Assembly: GCF_029227915.1 (NCBI RefSeq)
Contig: NC_079875.1
Location: 16,049,001-16,113,000, forward strand
Direction of reading: 5' to 3'
DNA: 64,000 bases
From: Hydractinia symbiolongicarpus
Taxonomy: Eukaryota > Cnidaria > Hydrozoa > Anthoathecata > Hydractiniidae
Made by a program: the position numbers and the translations under genes
Part shown: in pieces, positions 11,890-21,807 of the stretch
Layout of the letters: every line of letters begins with the position of its first letter
Numbering within the stretch: position 1 is the stretch's first letter
The notes under the pieces: generated by a model
Told to the model about the DNA's origin: nothing
Databases searched by the model: none
The model's input: only the letters and a program-made list of their open reading frames with translations

Positions 11890-12779
11890 ATGGCGTATAA
11901 ACTTGTAGCATGTATTTTGGCGGTTGCATTTGCATTTATACCAGGTAAATTATATGAAAATTGATATTGTTAGAGAGCAATTACTTTTCGATCGATATTC
12001 AAAAAGACAATTTTTTTAAAAAAACTTTAATTAATATTTAACATATTTCTTCAACAGAAACAATTGCACAAGATGTATCAACAACTATGGAACCTATGAT
12101 GTATACAAAGCCCATGGATTCTCAACTCAACTGCACCAACATTCCTAATGTCCCACAAAGGCCCACCGCAGATGATATTGATCAAGCTGTAGTAGCCTCT
12201 AATAGAGTGATCAGAGCTACTATTTTGTTTTTGTCTAGTAAGTAGATATTGTCTTACTTTGAACAGTTTACACAATAAATTAATAAAGAATGAAGTTATT
12301 TATCTTGATAAAATCATTATTAATTTCGGAGAGTGATTTGAAAGCCAATTTTTTTGCTGCATCATTTTTTTTTGCTATTGTTACTGTTTTTCAAGTTTAA
12401 ATAGGTCTTTTAATTTCAAAGTCTTTTGTAATGAAAAAATTCCTTTGTTATTCAGTAAAAGTTATTCCAGTTAATGTTTCATTGGGTAAAGTTAAGGAAA
12501 TTATTTCAATCTTAATTTTCAGGTAACACAACAGAAGGAGTGCGGTTGAGAGTTAGGACAATAAACAGAGTTCTCGCTCTTCTTACTGATTTACTACAAA
12601 GTTTAATCAGGCGAATTAGAATTGTGAACAGGCGACTTAATTGTGGACTGGTAACAACTCTGGCACAAGCTACTCGCTTGGAGGCTATTAATGACAGAGA
12701 CACAAGATCTGTTCGTTCTCTCAGAGATTTAAGACGGAGGCTTCGAGAATTGAGAGAAAGGTTACAGAAGCTAAACTGA
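11890..12779 (+). CDS. Gene B1: small secreted arginine-rich two-cysteine protein
   Basis: Exons 11890-11944 (55 nt), 12058-12237 (180 nt) and 12523-12779 (257 nt) encode 163 residues. The signal peptide (MAYKLVACILAVAFAFIP) is followed by ETIAQDVSTT, the family core LNCTNIPNVP / DIDQAVVASNRVIRAT, then a basic helical exon (LLQSLIRRIRIVNRRLNCG; RSLRDLRRRLRELRERLQKL). The final part has heptad-like Leu spacing and alternating Arg/Glu, suggesting a coiled coil. The phase-1 exon plan is identical to A1, A2 and B2, so all four are paralogues. Function unknown; secretion is well supported. The start ATG follows ACAAACAAG, the same context as in B2. Confidence 0.85.
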
Positions 12780-13003
12780 ACTACTCTCGGTTTTGATTTG
12801 TGACAGGTGTGGATATTTTGGGAATGGTTTGAGATAATATATATGTTCAAAGAGAAACGTTTGTTCTTTTTTTTCCCAATTTAAGTTGTTGCCTTGTTTT
12901 CACTTAAAAACGAAAAACGGATGACTAAATCTATCAAGAGATAAGTAAACATTCGTTAGTGTATAAAGCAAAAGTTAAGAAAAAAAGCCTTATTTTAAAG
13001 TAA

Positions 13004-13007
<4 letters not shown>
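12780..13007. other. 3' flank of gene B1
   Basis: AT-rich 3' untranslated and flanking sequence. The first 80 bases resemble the region after B2, so the duplicated block extends past the stop codon. Confidence 0.5.
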
Positions 13008-13034
<27 letters not shown>

Positions 13035-13350
13035 CAATTTATTTAAAGTCGATTATTCACATATTTACAATAGTTTCCAAAAAAAAAGTAATTAAGAAAA
13101 CTAATCTAAATCGACTAAATTTTTTTTATGTTTACAATTAAATAAAATCATTTTTTTTATATATATAAACAATAATAACAACAAAGTTCTATAAAGGGAC
13201 CTTACATTCATCACAGTTACATTTAGATCCGTCCCACATTTTAATCATGCTTTTAAAAACTTTAAGGTTGTCACATCGTTTCAAATGTGATGGTAGGTTA
13301 TTCCAAATCTTTGGTCCCAGGGCTGAATCTTCACTAAATCTTCACTAGAC
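13008..13350 (-). mobile_element. 3' end of a non-LTR retrotransposon (LINE fragment)
   Basis: On the minus strand 13330-13189 reads ALGPKIWNNLPSHLKRC, NLKVFKSMIKMWDG and CNCDEC before a stop. This is the C-terminal tail typical of LINE-type reverse transcriptases (GPK-WN-LP... followed by a Cys-rich end). The 3' tail continues to a run of about 26 T on the plus strand (13009-13034), the reverse complement of a poly(A) tail. The element is truncated on its 5' side, as is usual for LINEs. Confidence 0.75.
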
Positions 13351-13885
13351 ATAGGGCGCTTTTCGAGAGTAACTTTATTGATTGGAGTTATCTTCGATAC
13401 TCTGTGCTTAAAAGTGGTGGTGATTTTGAAGTCCTAATTTTTTTAAATAACAAGAGTGAAACACTTATGTTATACTATCATACCCATCTTTTGCCTGGTA
13501 TTACCTTCAACGTCCATGTCGTCTAACTCTACATCCTTAATCACATCTGGAAACATTTCTTTTTCCCTCGTGTATGAGATATTTTTATTTATTTTTCTTA
13601 GGATCCGTTTATTTCCGCGGTTATTGCTCGAATTATAAATTCTCGGAAATGTTTGCTTTTACAAAATGCTGCTTAAGATTTTTAGCGGGACACATATCCT
13701 ATATTCCTTAAGATTTTTAGCGGGACACATATCCTATATTCCTTTATACGTCAGTCTGCTTTTACTGAGAAGAAGTTTCATGTACGTGTCCAAGAAGATG
13801 ATGTCAGATTGATTTAAGTTCACAATTTTATGAAATTTTAAGAATCCAATAAATCCTATTAAGCATATCACTAGTGTTATTAAAT
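13351..13885. other. Gene-free spacer between LINE tail and FN3 relic
   Basis: No gene supported. It contains the 35-bp tandem duplication listed separately, and possibly frameshifted remains of the LINE near 13350-13440. Confidence 0.4.
13672..13741 (+). repeat. Perfect 35-bp tandem duplication
   Basis: Two identical adjacent copies, 13672-13706 and 13707-13741, each starting CTTAAGATTTTTAGCGGGAC. The lack of differences indicates a recent local duplication. Confidence 0.9.
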
Positions 13886-14115
13886 TCTTACAGTAATGAG
13901 GTACTGACAAAATAGCCTTTCACTACAGGGTCTTCCCTGTAGTGAAAGGCTATTTTGTCAACACCAGGATATGCATTAAATGGTTTCAATATTACTATAT
14001 TGGCCGATGGATACTCACAAAAGTGCCACAACGTATTTCAAAATAGGTGTTGTGACATGGCTGACATATAAAAAGTTAGATATTTTTTTACCCAACTCAA
14101 AGTATCTGATATACT
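13886..14115 (+). pseudogene. Decayed copy of the third FN3 exon of the channel gene
   Basis: The order of matching segments follows the functional exon at 3389-3679: CTTACAGTA-TGAGGTAC, AATAGCCTTTCA, CAGCATATGCATTGAA, GCCGATGGATACTCAC, ACATGGCTGACATAT and CCAACTCAAAGTA. The copy has frameshifts, stops and a small inverted duplication inside it. It lies directly before sequence matching the channel gene's 3' UTR, so the duplicated block once included channel sequence whose intervening exons were lost. Confidence 0.75.
13905..13960. repeat. Perfect 26-bp inverted repeat with 4-base loop
   Basis: The arms 13905-13930 and 13935-13960 are exact reverse complements around TCTT. The arm sequence is part of the FN3 exon relic, so exon sequence was copied back in inverted orientation, as expected from fold-back template switching. 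Confidence 0.92.
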
Positions 14116-14853
14116 AGCTAGAGGAGATGGAGACTATGGAGATGGCAGGGCCTTTTTCTCTTTTTGCCGTCCCGTAATAAAAAAGAGATATAGAGTCGAA
14201 GGTTGGATTGTGAGTTTTAAAAATTCAAATTACTATGTTGTATGTTTTTCTTTGGTGTCCCTTACATGAATTCAATGACAGATTCAGCTAGTATGTAATA
14301 TTATGTAATAAAATACTGGTTATCAAGTACATCGTAACCAAAATTTATTTTTCATGGAAATACTGTAAAGCGGTAGAAGGTTCTAAGAAGGGAACTACTT
14401 TTGGCTAAACACAGAAGTTCATGTGAAACATGAGCCTTATTGCATTCCTAGACTTTACGCTCTAGATGCAAAAATCTGTTTGTGTGGTGGGCAAGTAAGT
14501 TAGAGCAATGCTATATGTATCTCTAGCTGGCAATAATGCAACATTTTACAGTCGAAGGGGAGGAAGACTAATCGTTAGGATGAAGCCCTTAAAGACAATA
14601 AAACTTCCCTTCAGTTACTTACATACTTACAATATTTTTGCCGTGATTAGTTTCTGGTGCCAATAGTGAGAAAAACGAACTATTTGAAGACGCGGGAAGA
14701 GAGCTTTTTAAAAAAACCTGTAAAACTTCCCCCAAGCAAGTCAAAGGTTAAAAAAAGCAAATAAAAAAGATATCATTATCGATTGTGTTTTAATAAACCA
14801 CGAAAATAAAGCAAATTAATGTTAACGGACACCAAAAATACAATCTGGTCAAT
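14116..14853. other. Duplicated 3' flank of the channel gene and spacer before A2
   Basis: From about 14290 this matches 7700-8100 (poly(A)-signal region and following flank). It is interrupted by a SINE tail at about 14489-14625 that is absent from the first block. No gene seen. Confidence 0.55.
14489..14625 (+). mobile_element. SINE tail fragment
   Basis: It matches the 3' half of the tRNA-derived element at 34681-34945: GGCAAGTAAGT-AGAGCAATGCTAT, ACAGTCG-A-GG, then GACA-TAAAAC-TCCC. It lacks the tRNA-like head. The corresponding place in the first duplicated block (about 7860) has no such sequence, so it entered after the duplication. Confidence 0.6.
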
Positions 14854-15562
14854 TTATGCGCTTTCAGTCTTCGCCGATAATTTTTCACTTAGTCTTCGGA
14901 GTCGCAATCTGATACCTTTAAATACACGCAAAGCTGTTCTATCACTTGCTACTTGTCGTCTTAATCTGCTGGCTTGTCTCGTAGTTGCCACAAGCCTGCA
15001 GGCGAATCGTCTGATAATAATTCTAATGCGAGTTCTTAAGCTTCTGACCAAATTGGCTAGCCTTCTGAGAGCCCTGTTGACTACTCTAAGTCTGTCTTCT
15101 GTCCCTTCGGTTTCTGTACCTATAAAAAATCAGAACAGCTACAAACCATGAAAAATTTAAACGTTTAGCACAAAAGATCAAATGTGTTGGCTACTATCAA
15201 TTGAGATGTATATGTAAGATTAATGAGTACTTACTGGCCAAAAATAAATTAGTTGCTCTTATCACACGATTTGACGCTCCTAGAGCTTGATCAATGTCTT
15301 CAACAGTAGGGGCTTGTGGAACAACGGGGACATTGGTGCAATTAAGTGGAGCGGTCGTAGGAATGATAGATGCTGTAGTTTCTGCAGTTGTTAATACATC
15401 TTGTGAAAATGTCCCTATGTAACAAACGAAAAGAAATGTAAAGGTGTGCTTCGAAAGAATAGCCAAAAATAAACAAAGACTGTTTAAGATATTAAAAATG
15501 CAAATACCTGCTATAAAGGAAAATACCACAATCAAAACACGTGCAACGACCTTAGAAGCCAT
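14854..15562 (-). CDS. Gene A2: small secreted arginine-rich two-cysteine protein
   Basis: Minus-strand exons 15562-15508 (55 nt), 15414-15235 (180 nt) and 15119-14854 (266 nt) encode 166 residues, the same exon sizes as A1. Signal peptide MASKVVARVLIVVFSFIA, then GTFSQDVLTTAETTAS, LNCTNVPVVP, DIDQALGASNRVIRATN, and a basic C-terminal exon with RIRIIIRRFACRL. Two cysteines outside the signal peptide are shared by the whole family and could pair. Substitutions relative to A1 keep the frame and character, which suggests both are functional. A 5' untranslated exon (from 15766) and a second 5' UTR part (15563-15627) can be placed by comparison with A1. Function unknown. Confidence 0.82.
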
Positions 15563-15832
15563 TTTTCTTTATCCAAGTAAGATATTGGTTGAGGTTAGTG
15601 GAGTTTTCGAGACAAATCAAGCAGTTGCTGAAACAATGATAAATCAGTATAAAGGACATGTCATCGTAAGTCTAAAACATCTTTATCACAACGTCTTTGT
15701 GTTCAAAATATTGTATTGTCAAGCTACAACACAACGCAAATGCATAACCAACAAGTAATATTTACCTCTCTCACTTTGTAATTGTTTGATTGTATAATAA
15801 CCGCTGTCGATGTTTACATTTCATCAAGACAT

Positions 15833-15843
15833 CTTTTTATACT
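15833..15843 (-). promoter_or_regulatory. Proximal TATA box of gene A2
   Basis: Minus strand AGTATAAAAAG, in the same position relative to the untranslated exon as in A1. Confidence 0.6.
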
Positions 15844-16040
15844 ACATCATCACCATGGCAACCGGAAAGGCTACGATCTAAGGTATGACCATGCAAATTA
15901 TCTTTATGGCAACTAAAGTGGTAATATAATAGCGAGAAACCACCATTAGTAATAGGAGGCTATTAACAAGATGTTGGACAAATTCTTCACAGCCACTTCC
16001 GTACTTATTACCGTCACTAATTCATAAATTCTGTTAGGAT

Positions 16041-16130
16041 ATTATACAATGACCGCTGTAGATGTTTACATTTCATCAAGACCTCTTTTATACTACATCA
16101 TTACCATGGCAACCGGAAAGGCTACGATCA
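16041..16130 (-). promoter_or_regulatory. Second, upstream copy of the A2 promoter block
   Basis: This repeats 15791-15881 about 250 bases further upstream: a block with ACCGCTGT-GATGTTTACATTTCATCAAGAC, a TATA box (16086-16094 on the minus strand) and ACCATGGCAACCGGAAAGGCTACGATC. A1 has one copy only. Confidence 0.7.
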
Positions 16131-17090
16131 GGATTTTTCACGAAAACTGGCCTTATGTGCTGACTCATGATTAAATTTGAAATTTATTATCCTAGGTGAT
16201 CACAAAACGAACATTCATTTCTGGATAAAATAACTACTTTAAGTGTAAAACGTTTTGGGAATTTTAGCCAATATTGCGGGAGCTTTTGTCGCCTTATTTG
16301 CAAGCAAAAAATAAATACCTGACAAGAATGATCGCCTTAAGTTTTTGTCGTATGCTTTGATAGTCAATCCTTGAATAATTTAAAAAAAAAAAACTTTTAG
16401 TCATTCGCGAAACTTACTACCTGCTAAATTATGCTAGAGCATTAATTCGCATTAGTTTATATTCTCGTTTGCAGACGTATCTGGCCGCGGATTTTTTGCA
16501 CTTAAAGTGCATTGATACTTGTTTTACCACAGTTATCGCTGATTGTCACAGGTTGTAGAAGACGTAGTTCTGTAAAATTCTTCATCAAAAGAATTAAGCT
16601 GCGGATAATACTTTCCAATTTTAGAATACCTTTAGACGATTTTGTAAAAGGAACTCCAGAATGGACAAAATCAATTGAATTTAAATGTGTCCTAATAATA
16701 GCAGACGAAAGTACTTTCAACGTTTTAAATTACCATTCAGGACCAACGTTGCCGTAATTTGTTGTATTGCTTATTCACGTTATAATTTTTCCGCTTGTCT
16801 TTTCGTTGTCATGAATAACCATGAAATTAACTTATTTTTGTCAGAAAATTATCATCTATACGCCTAATTTATTAAAAGGACAATAAGCCTTAACCGGTAA
16901 TTAGTCTGGCAAATGAATAATGGTACAGTAGTGGAGGATTTCCTATGTTGAACGTAGCACCACTTTATACAATTTTAGAACAATTATGGTTTTACTTAGA
17001 TTAGTCACACATTTGACTGCTATGGAAACATATCCTAGATAAAGTGTTTAGTCATGTTTGTTTTACATATTCTTTCCAGTACTGCTTCAG
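16131..17090. other. Shared upstream region between divergent genes A2 and B2
   Basis: No gene. It is the shorter counterpart of 9125-11595; for example ATTCAGGACCAAC and CCATGGAAACATATCCTAGATAAAGTG-like stretches occur in both just upstream of the B TATA boxes. Conservation over several hundred bases may mark regulatory sequence or may simply reflect recent duplication. Confidence 0.5.
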
Positions 17091-17098
17091 TATAAAAG
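17091..17098 (+). promoter_or_regulatory. TATA box of gene B2
   Basis: TATAAAAG, followed by an untranslated exon ending at 17187 (AAGAAAG before GTAATG) and a second 5' exon starting at 17379, as in B1. Confidence 0.65.
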
Positions 17099-17410
17099 CT
17101 CGTCTTTATCAGTTGTATTCATTCACATACGAAGTGCTTTAACTTCAGCTTGTTTCATATAACATTGTTGAAGCACAAAGAAGAAAGGTAATGGCAAAAT
17201 TTGGTTTTACAATTATCAGCTATACTATTAGATTGTAACATTATTCGAAGCTAACATCAGTTTTTATCAAACTAAACTTAATATATTGTCTATAATCTTG
17301 CTTCCTTTTGAGCTATTATTCTGTCTCAGTAACTTGTTCCAATCAAATATAAACATTATTACCCTTTTTCTTTCATAGTTTCATTTGATACATTTGTCTG
17401 CACAAACAAG

Positions 17411-18511
17411 ATGGCGTGTAAAGTTGTGGCGTGTACTTTGGTGGTTTTCTTTTCTTTTATAGCAGGTAAATTATTTGAAAACTGACATTGTTAGAGAATA
17501 ATTAACTTTTCAATCAATATAAGCAATAAATCAATAAAAACCTTGATTTATATACATTTGGCATGCTTCTTCAACAGGAACGATTGCACAAGATGTATCA
17601 ACAACTATGGAACCTACGAAAATGCCCATGGATTCTAAACTCAACTGCACAAACATTCCTAATGTTCCACGAAGGCCCACCACAGATGGCATTGATCAAG
17701 CTGTAGTAGCCTCTAACAGAGTGATCAGAGCTACTATTTTGTTTTTGTCTAGTAAGTACACATTGTCTCTTTTTAAACATTTTGCAAAATGAATGAATTA
17801 TAAGTGAAGTTGTTTATCTTTATTATAATGATTGCTACATGTCTTTGAACGTATAAACATACAATTTTGTAATTGTAAGAAGCGTTATAATCGCACCTAT
17901 ATCCATAGTATTACCACCCTCCAAAAAACTTTATTATCTCATGCTGATAGTTGGGCAAGGATTCACGAAATAACGATGCGGACAAACTTTTGTAGAATAC
18001 TCCATCGACTATTAGTTTTTCAGAAAAAATAAGGAAGCTTGATCAAATCATTTTTTAGTTGGGAGAGAGTTTCTTGATATGAAATTATAGAACCAATTAT
18101 TTTGCTGCCCCATTTTTTATTTACTTATGTCATTGTTCTTTCCTCTTTATATAGAAAGGCCTTTTAATTCTAAGTCATTTATAATTAAGAAATTACTTTG
18201 TTAATCAGTAGAAGTCTTTAATGTTTCATCAGGTCATCAAAATTTTTTTTTTAGGCAACACAACAGAAGGAGTGCGGTTGAGAGTTAGAGCAATAAACAG
18301 AGCTCTGGCTCTTCTTACTGATTTACTACAAAGTTTAATCAGGCGTATTAGAATTGTGAACAGGCGACTTAATTGTGGACTGGTACAAACTCTGGCGCAA
18401 GCAACTCGCTTAGAGGCTATTAATGACAGAGACAGAAGATCTGTCCGCTCTCTCAAAGATCTAAGAACAAGACTTCGAGAATTAAAAGAAAGGTTACGGA
18501 AGCTGAACTAA
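17411..18511 (+). CDS. Gene B2: small secreted arginine-rich two-cysteine protein
   Basis: Exons 17411-17465 (55 nt), 17578-17751 (174 nt) and 18255-18511 (257 nt) encode 161 residues, two fewer than B1 because of an in-frame 6-base difference in the second exon. Signal peptide MACKVVACTLVVFFSFIA, then GTIAQDVSTTMEPTKMP, LNCTNIPNVP, IDQAVVASNRVIRAT, and a basic helical exon nearly the same as B1 (LLQSLIRRIRIVNRRLNCG; ATRLEAINDRDRRSVRSL). The last exon is the best conserved part between B1 and B2, while introns have diverged, which fits purifying selection. Unknown function; secreted. Confidence 0.85.
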
Positions 18512-19489
18512 ATGGTTTTCGGTTATTTGTGACAAATGTGGATATCTTGAGAGAGTTTTGGGGAAATATATATATATATGTTCGAAAAGGAACTTTTGTT
18601 TTTTGTTTCCCCTATTTTTCTTGTTGATTTTTCACCTAAAAACAGGTAAATGATGACCAAATCTAGGATAACGAAAGTCACTACTTCTGAAAAATTGATG
18701 TGCCAAAAAAAGTGACGAAATTTTTGATCCACGTGTTATTTATTAGAATACTCACTGAGAACTATTATCTAGAGTTGTTTTAACCCTATTCAGTCTAGTC
18801 CCATACCTCTCAGAGTCTTTAATGTTGGTCATTACTCGAAACTTCCCTTAAGTTTCTATGACATTCTTACAATCGGGAAAACTTAATAATATTTCTTAGG
18901 GTATCTTCAGAACTTGAAACTCACAACACAACTTCATCAAGGGAAAGCACTGCGTTAATCTTAGATACGTCATTAATCCGAATTGTCGATTCGTTTGGAA
19001 TTTATCTAAAAATTTACTAAAATCATATTTTCGAGCGATTTTTGGCCTTTACCATGCGAATTACGTAAAAAACGGAGACAATATCGTGGCCCAGAGCGGC
19101 CACGCTAAAAAAAACTAATTTAAAACGTCTTGAACTAAAAATCAAAAAAAAATAAGTATTAAATTTATTTTGTAGTATTTTTCATTTAAAAATACGAATT
19201 CAAGTTAAAATAAAAGCATAAATAACATCTAAAATTGTTCTAATTTAATTAAAAGAATAAAAAGTGATACGTCAAGGTGGGAACAAAATGGGTGAAAGAG
19301 TGCGATGTGATTGCAAAGTATTACATCACGCGCTTTGTTGAATATCACACGTTCGAATGAGTAATTTTCGATAATCAATCCACCTGATTCAGTTTATGGT
19401 TGTAGCTCTCGATTTTGCATTAATAGACTTTGCCTTATATTTCTTCTTATTTAAAGTTTTCATTTTGTGTGTGTTTGTGGTTTGGGGAT
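18512..19489. other. Gene-free flank with a dispersed repeat
   Basis: The B2 3' flank resembles that of B1 up to about 18620. Positions 18800-19000 resemble 48715-48905 in the same orientation (CATACCTCTCAGAG-CTT, ATTACTCGAAAC, AACTTACAACA, ATCAAGGGAA), so both are copies of an unnamed interspersed repeat. No coding sequence seen. Confidence 0.5.
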
Positions 19490-19612
19490 TTATAAAGGTG
19501 CCCGTGTATTTATATTAAATGCTCGTATACGTCTGTCGGTCCGTCCGTCTGCCTGTCACGCAAAATGGTAGCTTAGCTACGACGGGCGGACCCGTGGATT
19601 TTCCACGGGCTA
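19490..19612 (+). repeat. Short hairpin-ended interspersed repeat
   Basis: It reads from the GTATACGTCTGTC-GTCCGTCCGTCTG region through GTCACGCAAAATGGTAGCTTAGC to a terminal hairpin CCCGTGGATTTTCCACGGG (19590-19608). Reverse-complement copies lie at 29119-29230 and 35198-35309, with diverged relatives at 850 and 39815. Non-coding; it is probably a small mobile element of unknown class. Confidence 0.75.
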
Positions 19613-19990
19613 AGTATGTTGAAATACTTCATCACTCATTTGCTTCATAAAGTAAAACTATTGACTGTACTTTTGTTTAACTTTTCATTTCTCAACGTTT
19701 TTCGTTTTTTAATAAGCGCCTGGTGTATGTAATTCCCGCCACGTAGAGCTAAAGTTTTTTCCATCAAATTTTAAATTCTTAAAACACGTATATGTTTTGT
19801 TGTACACTGCTATAACGTAATTACTAGCGTAAGAATAAACATCTATTTGTGTAATTCTATAGGGAATGATGTCTCTTTTGTGGAACACTTTATAATTATC
19901 ATGCCAAAATATATTTTCCTTGAGAACCTGATCTTTTTCTTTTAGAATAATTTGAGAATCCCAAGATATTCACACATCAATGATTTTGTT
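19613..19990. other. Gene-free spacer before the reverse transcriptase fragment
   Basis: AT-rich sequence with no open frame of note. It may contain decayed 3' parts of the neighbouring retroelement. Confidence 0.3.
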
Positions 19991-20770
19991 AAAAATTTTT
20001 AGATTTTAACTTAATTAATTTTTTCATAACAAGTTTCATAGAAACAATTTTGCGATACAGCCTTGATAAATTTATCGCTTTGAATACGGTAGGCTTTGAC
20101 TTTATAAATACAATCTGAGATGGAGTTAAGTCTTTAAGGGATAGTGAAAACACTTCTATGCAAATCTGCTTTAACCAGACCACTTCTTTTTGTGTATTTT
20201 AGATAGAACTTGTTAACAACGAATCTGCTTTTATATGAAGTCTTTGAACTATTCCGGCTGTTCCAAACGTGTTTTGCATGAGCTTGCGACTCCTCAGCTG
20301 TCGCCCAGGTACACAGAGATACATTTCGCTCCCTCCATCCAATACTTAACCAGACAACGCAGTATTTTTGTAAAATAAATGGGGCAGATGTTAAGCCAAA
20401 AGTTAGAACAGTAAAAACGAAATATTTCGTTATCCCATTGAAATTCCCAGAAAATCCGTTTAATGTTCTTTGAATTTCGCAATATAGTGATAACCTTGGC
20501 TTTAGATCAAACTGCAGGTATTAAATATTAAGTATTCTTTCGTGTCTCTCCAGTCCTTAAATTTTACTTTGTCTTTTATGTTTATTTACATGTCTCAATC
20601 CAAGACTTAAGACTTTCTTACCATTATCTTGAGTAGAAACAAAAAATGGGTTTAGCTATAACTTGAGGAGTGAATTCAGTTTCCCGAATCCTTCCGCACT
20701 CAAGCAGATCCTTCATTGAATCATTAACGAATTTTTTCTCCATAAGTAAAAATCGGTGGGAATGTTGTAC
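19990..20770 (-). pseudogene. Degenerate reverse transcriptase (DIRS/Ty3-like retroelement)
   Basis: Reading the minus strand from about 20745: KKFVNDSMKDLLECGRIRE, FTPQVIAKPI, then after a frameshift VSTQDNGKKVLSLGLRHVNK, then FDLKPRLSLYCEI, FRF/FVFTVLTFGLTSAPFI, ILRCLVKYWMEGAKCISVYLGDS, and finally RLYRKIVSMKLVM. This is the standard order of reverse transcriptase blocks (G-I--V-----V-NPLSVS--GKKRLILDLR-VN, FDLK, FTVLPFGL--APYIFTK-LRPLVKYWR, VYLDD). The last catalytic Asp pair is changed to Gly-Asp and several frameshifts and stops interrupt it, so it is dead. The block spacing resembles DIRS-type elements; Ty3-like is the alternative. Confidence 0.75.
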
Positions 20771-21701
20771 AGGCGTATTGAGTCGCATCTGTATTTTGCC
20801 TCGATTACTACGATTACTACGAAAATAAGTTACAATATATTTTTAAATGAGAGATTATATGACGTCATTTCTGATCTCTCTGACGTGCTCACAATATTAT
20901 TGTGTACCTGAGATGAGTTTGTATAAAGATTTTCGTCAACTGTGACAAGTGCTATGACTTGAGCATACGTAGATCGGGATATACAGGATATAGGCCTGGA
21001 TATATAGCATTTTAAGTCTTTTTTTCACTTCTACAAAATTTTCTTCTGAACATGCGTACTTAGAAAGGTATCCATCACGTGAGTAGAAAATTTTTCTTTC
21101 AGCCCCCTTACTGGAAAAGTAGAATTGAGTTCAACGTTTTCTTTGCGTTCTATACAGGTACAGGTGGAAAATTATTTCGCCAATCAGATTAATTTGCTTT
21201 TAACATTCAGAAGTGGAAATTATCGGCGGAAGTCAAAAATTAATTTTATTCTGTTCAGTTTTAAATTTTAGGGTTTTGTGTACTTATATACATATTTTCT
21301 TTTGTAGCTACTAAATACTGACATTTAAACAAAAAATAAAACATTAGCACCAAAAAATCCAACACATATAGCTTGTCTTGGTATCTGTGGGGTCAAGAAT
21401 ATGTTCTGAAGTCCAAATTTAAGTTCGTTACCATACAAAGACACCTGTGTAACAATTTTTGTAATGAACATTATATGAACCAAGCATAAAATGATTTTAT
21501 CATGCACGTACGGCGGGTGCGTCTGACGAAATATTTTATTCGTGCAGTCGTTAGCGGAGAGTCGAAGATCTCAGCAGATATCCGATATCGAGTCGTTATT
21601 CTGTTATAGATGGAAGAATTGCTGATTTGTGTTAACCGAAATGAATTATTTTGTCATCTCATTCCCTTCCAATAGTGCATGATTAAACAGATATACAGCG
21701 G
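20771..21701. other. Gene-free stretch
   Basis: No gene, RNA gene or clear repeat recognised. It may contain further remains of the adjacent retroelement. Confidence 0.3.
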
Positions 21702-21788
21702 GGTAAAATCGGATATCGCAGTTATTTAGTTTCGCTTTGTTGATATTTGATAAGCTCGACTGAATAAATACGGATATCCAATTTTACC
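21702..21788. repeat. 87-bp inverted-repeat mini-element
   Basis: GGTAAAATCGGATATC (21702-21717) pairs with GATATCCAATTTTACC (21773-21788) at 15 of 16 positions around a 55-base spacer. It lies about 20 bases from the left end of the Harbinger-like element. Confidence 0.65.
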
Positions 21789-21807
21789 TTCCTGAATGTC
21801 TATTTAA

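Noticed and set aside
12512-12850. Minus-strand frame opposite the last exon of B1 (and 18229-18456 opposite B2)
   Set aside because: Mirror frame of an Arg-rich exon; no start context or splice support.
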